This document shows positions 1-4,611 of a stretch of 5,163 nt of DNA, in pieces; position 1 is the stretch's first letter, and every line of letters starts with the position of its first letter. The position numbers and the translations under genes are program-made. The notes under the pieces are model-generated. The model saw only the letters and a list, made by a program, of their open reading frames with translations, had not been told where the DNA came from and made no database searches. The stretch lies in assembly GCA_020853455.1 (NCBI GenBank), contig JADYYV010000288.1:1-5163 (forward strand), given 5' to 3'. The DNA is from Alphaproteobacteria bacterium (GTDB lineage: Bacteria; Pseudomonadota; Alphaproteobacteria; Micavibrionales; UBA2020).

Positions 1-203
1 GCGCCAGCCGCGCAAACCATAGCTGGCCGGATTATGCCGGACAGCGGGTTTCGTACCGCGTGGGTATAGATGGATTCCCGCCGTAAACACAAGAATTTTC
101 CGGCAAATCCCCGAAAAACTTGGTTTTTTGATATGAAAGGCTTGTTTTGATTGCCATAATATAATAATCTTTTGTATCGCAACAACGGTTTAGGGGGATT
201 CTG
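1..203. other. Non-coding upstream region with two imperfect hairpins
   Basis: No convincing gene lies here; all three forward frames reach stops early (20-22, 67-69, 84-86), so at most a few C-terminal codons of an upstream gene could be present. Two inverted repeats are visible. One spans 22-45: GCTG/CAGC plus CCGG/CCGG arms with one G-A mismatch around a 6-base loop. The other spans 96-117: TTTTC..GG against CC..GAAAA with one C-C mismatch; a T run follows at 124-129 after a short gap, so it could be a weak terminator for something to the left. The stretch from about 90 to 190 is markedly AT-rich, as expected in front of a promoter. Confidence 0.4.
160..165 (+). promoter_or_regulatory. Possible -10 box for the repeat-protein gene
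   Basis: A perfect TATAAT lies in an AT-rich stretch 39 bases before the GTG start at 204. No good -35 hexamer lies at 16-18 bases: TTGATA at 128-133 is too far (26 bases) and TTGTTT at 142-147 too near (12 bases). The match could be chance in AT-rich DNA. Confidence 0.25.
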
Positions 204-656
204 GTGCTGAAAGACGATTTTGAATTCCGCTTCCGGGGCGCAGGCGTCGCCCATACCGACCCCTTTATGAACCAGTTCTGGATGGACGAGGCGCAGGAAT
301 ACCACCGCGACGGCGCACCCGCGATAAAATATGCCGAGGGCGGCGAGGCCTGGATGCAGCACGGCAAGCCCGACCGCGACGGCGACGAGCCCGCCATCAC
401 GGATTCACAGGGCAGCAAAGGCTGGTACAAGGACGGCCAACTGCACCGCATCGGCAAGCCCGCCGTGATGAACGCCGACGGCACGACCGAATGGTGGATC
501 AACGGCAAACAGCTGAACGACAAGCAGATAGAGGAACATCTGCGCAGCATCCGCACCGAAGAAGACATCCAGCGCGGCTTCGAGGTCGCCGATGCCCTGC
601 GCCACGCCCCGCATCCGAAGGTGAGCGCGCCCAGAACGGCGTCTTTTTCAAGGTAA
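204..656 (+). CDS. Hypothetical protein with tandem H-R-x-G-x-P-A / W-x-x-x-G repeats
   Basis: 150 residues, function not known to me. The start is GTG, chosen because AGGGGGA at 192-198 is a good ribosome binding site five bases upstream. Residues 34-104 hold three tandem units of 23-24 residues starting at H34, D57 and H81. The shared pattern is [HD]-R-x-G-x-P-A-[IV], then a G-containing turn, then W-[MYW]-x-x-G-[KQ]; 'FWMDEAQEYHR' before the first unit looks like a worn half-unit. Similar Trp/Gly/His-Arg repeats occur in uncharacterised phage and bacterial proteins and recall MORN-type beta-hairpin repeats (family memory, not a search). The C-terminal 45 residues are charged, probably helical (ND-KQIEEHLRSI), and end in a basic tail. 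No signal peptide or membrane segment is seen. It is separated from the next gene by an independent promoter. Confidence 0.75.
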   Translation: MLKDDFEFRFRGAGVAHTDPFMNQFWMDEAQEYHRDGAPAIKYAEGGEAWMQHGKPDRDGDEPAITDSQGSKGWYKDGQLHRIGKPAVMNADGTTEWWINGKQLNDKQIEEHLRSIRTEEDIQRGFEVADALRHAPHPKVSAPRTASFSR

Positions 657-688
657 TCAGCCCCTTATTCTTTTTCCCATATAAAATA

Positions 689-717
689 TTGACATAGTGC
701 GGCCACCCGACTATGAC
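689..717 (+). promoter_or_regulatory. Sigma-70-type promoter for the 110-residue protein gene
   Basis: A perfect -35 TTGACA (689-694), a 17-base spacer and TATGAC (712-717, four of six matches to TATAAT). The predicted transcript start is near 724, giving a leader of about 75 bases before the ATG at 799. This is the best promoter in the window. It also argues against an upstream GTG at 697 as start codon, since that codon lies inside the promoter. Confidence 0.6.
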
Positions 718-732
718 TCGCGGCAGCTGGCC

Positions 733-751
733 GCCGCGGGATTTTCGCGGC
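733..751 (+). other. Hairpin in the 5' leader
   Basis: GCCGCG (733-738) and CGCGGC (746-751) form a perfect 6-bp GC stem with a 7-base loop, inside the predicted leader of the downstream gene. A T run (765-770) follows after 13 bases, too far for a normal intrinsic terminator. It could stabilise the mRNA or act as a weak attenuator; this is inference. Confidence 0.4.
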
Positions 752-786
752 ATACCCCCGCTCATTTTTTAAAACAATACAAATTC

Positions 787-792
787 AAGGAG
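787..792 (+). promoter_or_regulatory. Ribosome binding site that fixes the start at 799
   Basis: AAGGAG with a 6-base gap to ATG 799. The open frame extends upstream to a GTG at 697, but the extra 34 codons have no ribosome binding site and overlap the promoter, so the ATG is the supported start. Confidence 0.8.
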
Positions 793-798
793 TGTGCA

Positions 799-1131
799 AT
801 GACCGACAACAACCCCGCCGCGACCGCGCCGGATGAAAGCAAAAAACCCGCGCTGTTCGAAATTTTCCGCGCCGCTGTCTGGGGCGAGCTGATCCCCGGC
901 GGCCGTCAGGAAGTGCAGAACGCGATTGAAGACGGCAAAAAACAGGGCGTGACCGAACAGGACATCGAATGGCTGTCGAACCTCGACGGCAAATCCTTCC
1001 GCGCGTATTTCGGCGAAAAAGCCATCAGCCGCGATCTTGAAAACGCGATGAAGGCGACCGATGCGATGACGGAAGCGTTCCATTACACGCCCGCGTTCAA
1101 ATCGGCAGGCTTCTACGGCCCGAAAGCATAA
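799..1131 (+). CDS. Hypothetical 110-residue soluble protein
   Basis: I do not recognise this family. The N-terminal ~16 residues are polar and low in complexity (TDNNPAATAPDESKK). The rest looks like a compact, mainly helical acidic protein: a hydrophobic/aromatic helix around 'ALFEIFRAAVWGELIPGG' (residues 18-35), a charged helix at 36-50, 'VTEQDIEWLSNLDG' at 51-64, and an aromatic C-terminus with Phe/Tyr at residues 93-107 (FHYTP, FYGPKA). No signal peptide, membrane segment, cysteine pair or known catalytic motif is seen. It has its own promoter (689-717), a strong AAGGAG site and an intrinsic terminator directly after it, so it appears to be expressed alone and possibly strongly. Codon use matches the chromosomal genes around it, giving no sign of recent transfer. 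Confidence 0.75.
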   Translation: MTDNNPAATAPDESKKPALFEIFRAAVWGELIPGGRQEVQNAIEDGKKQGVTEQDIEWLSNLDGKSFRAYFGEKAISRDLENAMKATDAMTEAFHYTPAFKSAGFYGPKA

Positions 1132-1148
1132 CCGCTTTTCAGCCGCGC

Positions 1149-1186
1149 AAAAAAAAAGGCCCTCCGGCAACGGGGGGCTTTTTTTT
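1149..1186 (+). terminator. Strong intrinsic terminator
   Basis: The stem GCCCTCC (1159-1165) pairs with GGGGGGC (1172-1178), with one T-G wobble, around a 6-base loop. It is flanked by nine A's upstream and eight T's downstream, which extend the stem and supply the U tract. It lies 17 bases after the stop codon of the 110-residue protein gene. The A/T flanks could let it work on both strands, but no minus-strand gene needs it here. Confidence 0.9.
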
Positions 1187-1226
1187 ATCGGCGTTTCAAG
1201 ACGATGCGATTTTATGATAAATATAG

Positions 1227-1255
1227 TTGCGTTTTTAGCAATTTTGTGCCATGAT
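1227..1255 (+). promoter_or_regulatory. Weak promoter candidate for the fabD operon
   Basis: TTGCGT (1227-1232), 17 bases, CATGAT (1250-1255). A second option is TTGAAC (1274-1279), 16 bases, TACAAA (1296-1301). Neither is close to consensus. A promoter is expected somewhere between the terminator at 1186 and fabD at 1375, and the AT-rich stretch 1205-1290 is the likely place. Confidence 0.25.
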
Positions 1256-1301
1256 GGAGAGGATAAACGGTTATTGAACATTGTGAATATGGCACTACAA
1301 A

Positions 1302-1344
1302 CCCCGAGGGCTTGAACCCGCCGGGAAACCCGTCTATTTAGGGG
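1302..1344 (+). ncRNA. Possible structured RNA element in the fabD leader
   Basis: Within about 43 GC-rich bases three nested or adjacent pairings can be drawn. CCCC (1302-1305) with GGGG (1341-1344) closes the element. Inside it are GGG (1308-1310) with CCC (1317-1319) around CTTGAA, and CGGG (1322-1325) with CCCG (1329-1332) around AAA. This gives a small three-way-junction shape ending 16 bases before the AGGAG of fabD. It does not match any riboswitch or small-RNA family I can name, and G/C runs can pair by chance. Confidence 0.25.
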
Positions 1345-1374
1345 GCTAATTTATAGGTATAGGAGCCAAAGGGC

Positions 1375-2364
1375 ATGAAAGCATTCGTATTTCCGGGACA
1401 GGGCAGCCAGACGGTCGGCATGGGCAAGGATCTGGCCGAGGCATTCGCCCCCGCCCGCGAAGTATTTCAGGAAGTCGATGACGCGCTGGGCCAGAAACTG
1501 TCCAAGCTGATTTTCGAAGGCCCCGACACCGAATTGAATTTGACGGAGAACACGCAGCCCGCATTGATGGCCGTATCAATGGCGGTGGTGCGCGTGCTGG
1601 AACAGGCGAAGCCCGGGCTGATCAGAAGCGTGATACTGCGCCCCAATGATCCAAATCTTTCAAGCGTCCAACTTGCTCCTATTGCAAAATTCGTCGCGGG
1701 TCACAGCCTTGGCGAATATTCGGCACTGACCGCCGCCGGCACGTTTTCGATTGCCGATGCCGCGCGCCTGTTGAAAATCCGCGGACAGGCAATGCAGAAG
1801 GCCGTGCCGGTCGGTATCGGCGCGATGGCGGCCATTCTGGGTCTGGAACTGCCCGATGTGACCGCGATTGCGAAAGAGGCATCGGGCGCGGAAATCGTAT
1901 CATCCGCGAATGACAATTCGTTTGGTCAGGTCGTCGTCAGCGGCCACAAGGCGGCGGTGGAAAAGGCCGTTGCGCTGGCAACCGCCAAGGGCGCAAAGCG
2001 CGCCATCATCCTGCCCGTCTCCGCCCCGTTCCAGTGCGCGCTGATGCAGCCCGCCGCCGATGCGATGAAGGCGGCGCTGGCGGAAGTGAACATGAATGCG
2101 CCCACCGTGCCGCTGGTGGCGAATGTGATTGCCGAACAGGTCACCGACCCCGCGCGTATTCGTCAATTATTGGTTGAGCAAGTGACCGGCATGGTGCGCT
2201 GGCGCGAAAGCGTGATGTATATGAAGGCGCAGGGCGTGACCGAGCTGATCGAGCTGGGCGCGGGCAAGGTGCTGAACGGCCTGACCAAGCGCATCGAGGC
2301 CGACCTGACCGGCCGCGCGGTGAATGCGCCCAAGGATATCGAAGAATTCGCGGCCACCCTGTAA
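1375..2364 (+). CDS. fabD: Malonyl-CoA:ACP transacylase (FabD) with altered active site
   Basis: FabD moves malonyl from CoA to the acyl carrier protein in cytosolic type II fatty acid synthesis. Family landmarks: PGQGSQ at residues 7-12 (Q9 = E. coli Gln11), NTQPALMAVS, the nucleophile elbow GHSLGE with Ser111 (= Ser92), Arg136 in KIRGQAMQ (= Arg117), Gln269 in VEQVTGMVRW (= Gln250) and GAGKVLNGL. The position of catalytic His201 is Gln220 (CAG, 2032-2034) in PVSAPFQCALM, where PF/SHCALM is the rule. The protein is 329 residues against about 310 for the family. The excess lies just before the elbow (roughly residues 84-98), where codons AGA, ATA, CCA, CTT, TCA and CAA are unlike the rest. 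AGGAG at 1361-1365 supports the start. Family identity is certain; full activity is doubtful. It heads a run with an EamA-like gene and fabG. Confidence 0.95.
   Translation: MKAFVFPGQGSQTVGMGKDLAEAFAPAREVFQEVDDALGQKLSKLIFEGPDTELNLTENTQPALMAVSMAVVRVLEQAKPGLIRSVILRPNDPNLSSVQLAPIAKFVAGHSLGEYSALTAAGTFSIADAARLLKIRGQAMQKAVPVGIGAMAAILGLELPDVTAIAKEASGAEIVSSANDNSFGQVVVSGHKAAVEKAVALATAKGAKRAIILPVSAPFQCALMQPAADAMKAALAEVNMNAPTVPLVANVIAEQVTDPARIRQLLVEQVTGMVRWRESVMYMKAQGVTELIELGAGKVLNGLTKRIEADLTGRAVNAPKDIEEFAATL
1626..1667 (+). repeat. Six-base direct repeat bracketing the atypical FabD insertion
   Basis: AAGCGT occurs at 1626-1631 and again at 1662-1667, exactly 36 bases (12 codons) apart. Loss of one copy and the interval would keep the frame and give ...GLIRSVQLAPIAKFVAGHS, closer to normal FabD spacing. 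Two small palindromes, CCCGGG (1612-1617) and CTGATCAG (1618-1625), lie immediately upstream. The repeat is short and could be chance. Confidence 0.35.
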
Positions 2365-2805
2365 ATGTGGATCGCCTTCGCCGTTTCCGCGTCCGTCCTT
2401 TGGGGATTGAGCTATACGATTACCGAGCACCTGATGAAAAAGGTGTCGATCCCGGGCGTGATGCTGGCGGGGGCGGTCGGCAGTCTGCTGATCGCATCGG
2501 CGACGGCGTTTTTCGCGGGCACGCTCCAGAAAGACGTCGCGACGCTGAAGGAAGATTCCGGCACATCCTGGCTGCTGGCGGGCAATATCGGCATTTACGT
2601 GGCGGCCAATACGCTGATCCTGCTGGCGACCAAATCGAAAAACGCGACCATGGCGGCGATGATCGAAATCAGCTATCCGCTGTTCACCGCGCTGTTCGCT
2701 TACCTGATTTTCAAGCAATTGCAATTCAACGCCGGCACGCTGGCGGGGGCGACTTTGGTGCTGGCGGGCGTCTGCTGCATCTATTACTTTGGTAAAAACA
2801 TCTAA
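2365..2805 (+). CDS. Half-size EamA/DMT-type membrane transporter-like protein
   Basis: 146 residues, about half a classical ten-helix drug/metabolite transporter. Five hydrophobic segments are visible, near residues 2-20, 31-52, 68-88, 95-116 and 123-143. The signature of one EamA repeat is clear: 'VLWGLSYTITEHLMKK' in the first helix, and 'EISYPLFTALFAYLIF' followed by a polar stretch and 'GATLVLAGVCCIYYFG'. Single-EamA proteins are thought to work as dimers in the inner membrane; the substrate cannot be told. Its ATG follows the fabD TAA with no gap and no ribosome binding site is evident, so translation probably depends on ribosomes finishing fabD. Codon use matches its neighbours, so it is not an obvious recent arrival. 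Sitting between fabD and fabG it may handle a lipid-related or short organic compound, but that is inference only. Confidence 0.88.
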   Translation: MWIAFAVSASVLWGLSYTITEHLMKKVSIPGVMLAGAVGSLLIASATAFFAGTLQKDVATLKEDSGTSWLLAGNIGIYVAANTLILLATKSKNATMAAMIEISYPLFTALFAYLIFKQLQFNAGTLAGATLVLAGVCCIYYFGKNI

Positions 2806-2820
2806 ACGGGAGATTCCAAC

Positions 2821-3558
2821 ATGTTCAGTCTTGCAGGCAAAAAAGCCCTCGTCACCGGCGCATCGGGCGGCATCGGCGGCGCGATTGCAAAAGCACTTCG
2901 GGCGCAGGGCGCGGAAGTGGGCCTGAGCGGCCGTAATGTGGAAGCCCTCAATAAACTCGCCGCCGAAATCGGCGCGGGTACGCATGTACTGCCGGGTGAT
3001 TTGAACACCGCCGAAGCCGCGGATGCGCTGATCAAATCGGCGGAAGAAAAAATGGGGCAGGTCGATATCCTCGTGAACAATGCGGGACTGACCAAGGACG
3101 GGTTGTTTATGCGCATGAAGGATGAAGACTGGCAGGTCGTGCAGGATGTGAACCTGACCGCCCCCTTCCGCCTGATCCGCGCCGCGATCAAGGGCATGAT
3201 GAAACGCCGCGCGGGCCGCATCATCAACATCACCTCGGTCGTTGGCGTGACCGGTAACCCCGGCCAAGCCAACTACTGCGCATCGAAGGCCGGCATGATC
3301 GGCATGAGCAAATCGATGGCAGCCGAAGTGGCCAGCCGCGGCATCACCGTCAACTGCATCGCCCCCGGATTTATCGCAACCGCCATGACCGAAGCGCTGA
3401 ACGAAGACCAGAAATCGAAAATCAACGCGACCATCCCCGCAGGCGCGATGGGCACATCGGAAGACATCGCGGCATCGGTCGTCTATCTCGCCAGCGACGA
3501 AGCGAAATATGTGACCGGCCAGACGCTGCATGTGAATGGCGGGATGGCGATGATTTGA
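2821..3558 (+). CDS. fabG: 3-oxoacyl-[acyl-carrier-protein] reductase (FabG)
   Basis: Short-chain dehydrogenase that reduces 3-oxoacyl-ACP to 3-hydroxyacyl-ACP with NADPH, the first reduction of each fatty-acid elongation round, in the cytosol. 245 residues, the normal length (E. coli 244). The Rossmann cofactor motif TGASGGIG is at 12-19, NNAG at 86-89, and the catalytic tetrad Asn111, Ser139, Tyr152 and Lys156 is complete. 'IAPGFIATAMT' and the C-terminal 'TGQTLHVNGGMAMI' are typical. SGR at residues 36-38, after the second strand, fits NADP preference. CGGGAG at 2807-2812 is a good ribosome binding site eight bases before the ATG. It follows the EamA-like gene by 15 bases. Downstream acpP and fabF, usual partners, are missing. 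Many SDR enzymes look alike, but the fabD context makes FabG the best call. Confidence 0.95.
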   Translation: MFSLAGKKALVTGASGGIGGAIAKALRAQGAEVGLSGRNVEALNKLAAEIGAGTHVLPGDLNTAEAADALIKSAEEKMGQVDILVNNAGLTKDGLFMRMKDEDWQVVQDVNLTAPFRLIRAAIKGMMKRRAGRIINITSVVGVTGNPGQANYCASKAGMIGMSKSMAAEVASRGITVNCIAPGFIATAMTEALNEDQKSKINATIPAGAMGTSEDIAASVVYLASDEAKYVTGQTLHVNGGMAMI

Positions 3559-3571
3559 TTGGAATTAGACA

Positions 3572-3922
3572 ATGACAAGCCGCGGGGAAAAAATTCAAAA
3601 ACGAATAATTGAATTTAATCTCTTCTTCGTTGCGATAGGTCTTGTCATTTATTCGTTCTGCCTTCGCGTCTTTCCCGTTTTCTTTAACGCGGCAAAAAGC
3701 CTAGGCAACACGTTGCCAGAACCGTTTATGTTCTTTTGCTATGTCTTCGAGGCAATCGGGCATAACTCTTTACTATATCTTGTTGGATGCTCAGCTTATT
3801 ACGTGCTGTCCCTCAGATTCATCAACCCTTCAACAAACTTATCCATCAATCTTGCGTTGATTGTCGTTTTCTCTCTAATCCTTCTTCTTTTCAGTGGGCC
3901 TTTTTACCACTTGGCATTTTAA
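3572..3922 (+). CDS. Hypothetical small membrane protein, AT-rich
   Basis: 116 residues with three likely membrane helices near residues 15-38, 62-82 and 92-112 and a basic N-terminus (RGEKIQKR), suggesting an inside N-terminus. Between helices 1 and 2 the pattern P35-x-F37...LG45-x-x-LP49 faintly recalls the region before a membrane helix in type II secretion F proteins ('F..fg..LP..T'); this is too weak for a call. The gene is clearly more AT-rich than its neighbours and uses codons such as AGA, ATA, CTA, TTA and TCA that they avoid, suggesting transfer or loose selection. It starts 13 bases after the fabG stop; the only possible ribosome binding site is a poor GGAA at 3561-3564. The open frame fills most of the gap between fabG and the next gene, which supports a real gene, but I do not recognise it. 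Confidence 0.6.
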   Translation: MTSRGEKIQKRIIEFNLFFVAIGLVIYSFCLRVFPVFFNAAKSLGNTLPEPFMFFCYVFEAIGHNSLLYLVGCSAYYVLSLRFINPSTNLSINLALIVVFSLILLLFSGPFYHLAF

Positions 3923-3947
3923 TAATATTAAATAAAAGGCGTTCCAG

Positions 3948-4601
3948 ATGCAAACCATCGTCCTTATCGACTACGAAAATGTCGGCTCGCCGGGATTGGA
4001 GGCGTTGCCGGAGCAGTGCCGTGTTATTCTTTTTATCGGGCGGGCGCAGCCGCTGCCCAAGAACGAGCTGATCGAAAAACTGCTGAACGACGGCAAGCGC
4101 GTCGAGATCGTGAAAATCGCGGGCGTGGGCAAGGATAACCTCGACCACCATCTGGCGCTGTATCTGGGCAAGACGATCGCGCTGGAACCGCAGGCGAATT
4201 ACATCATCATCAGCAGCGACAAATCGGGCTTTGACCCGCTGGCGGAACATGTGACGAAGGTTCTTGGCACACCCTGCAAACGCCAGACGCCGAACAAGCG
4301 GCCGCCCAAACAGCGCGCGGCGCCGAAGCAGCCGCCCGCGAAACCCGCGCAAAAGCCGGCACCCGCAAAAACGCCCAAAGCGAAAAGCGCGACCGCCGCG
4401 CAGGCGCGCGCGTTTTTGGAAACCGAAAGGCACCCGCCCCGCACGCGCGAAAAACTGCTGCGCCACCTGGAGCGCCATTTCGCCACGCTGGCGGCGCAGA
4501 CCGACGCGCTGTTTGCCAGCCTTGAAAAAGACGGCTTCATAAAGGTCGATGACAAGGGCCGGGTGACGTATCCGACGAAAAACGCTTTGCCCGCAAAATA
4601 A
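3948..4601 (+). CDS. PIN/NYN-like putative RNase with basic linker (first of two paralogues)
   Basis: 217 residues in three parts. Residues 1-108 form a PIN/NYN-like fold: strand and acidic site 'IVLIDYENVG' (D8, E10, N11), 'DNLDHHLALYLG' (D63, D66), and 'IISSDKSGFDPLAEH' (D91, D96). These spaced acidic residues match the metal-binding pattern of PIN-superfamily ribonucleases. Residues 111-147 are a Lys/Arg/Pro/Ala-rich disordered linker that could bind nucleic acid. Residues 150-217 look like a small helical or winged-helix domain (PPRTREKLLRHLERHF ... LEKDGFIKVDDKGRVTY). It probably acts in the cytosol on RNA; substrate unknown. AAAAGG at 3934-3939 precedes the ATG by eight bases. The next gene is a paralogue in the same order, 10 bases away. 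The family call comes from motif recognition; nuclease activity is inferred. Confidence 0.8.
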   Translation: MQTIVLIDYENVGSPGLEALPEQCRVILFIGRAQPLPKNELIEKLLNDGKRVEIVKIAGVGKDNLDHHLALYLGKTIALEPQANYIIISSDKSGFDPLAEHVTKVLGTPCKRQTPNKRPPKQRAAPKQPPAKPAQKPAPAKTPKAKSATAAQARAFLETERHPPRTREKLLRHLERHFATLAAQTDALFASLEKDGFIKVDDKGRVTYPTKNALPAK

Positions 4602-4611
4602 GGGGATTTCC

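Noticed and set aside
61..90. Resemblance of GATGGATTCCCGCC to the common intergenic repeat of the form ...ATTCCCGCC...GCGGGAAT...
   Set aside because: Only one arm is present and the complementary GGCGGGAAT arm is missing nearby, so it cannot be called a repeat element.
32..568. A 178-codon minus-strand open frame over the repeat-protein gene
   Set aside because: The Cys/Ser/Pro-rich translation has no family resemblance, while the opposite strand shows ordered protein repeats and a ribosome binding site.
697..798. Upstream GTG start extending the 110-residue protein by 34 residues
   Set aside because: The GTG lies inside the TTGACA/TATGAC promoter and has no ribosome binding site; ATG 799 has AAGGAG at ideal spacing.
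2167..3531. A 454-codon open frame on the minus strand across fabD, the EamA gene and fabG
   Set aside because: It lies opposite three well-recognised genes, its protein is a Gly/His/Arg/Asp-rich mixture with no family resemblance, and such long antisense frames are common in GC-rich DNA.
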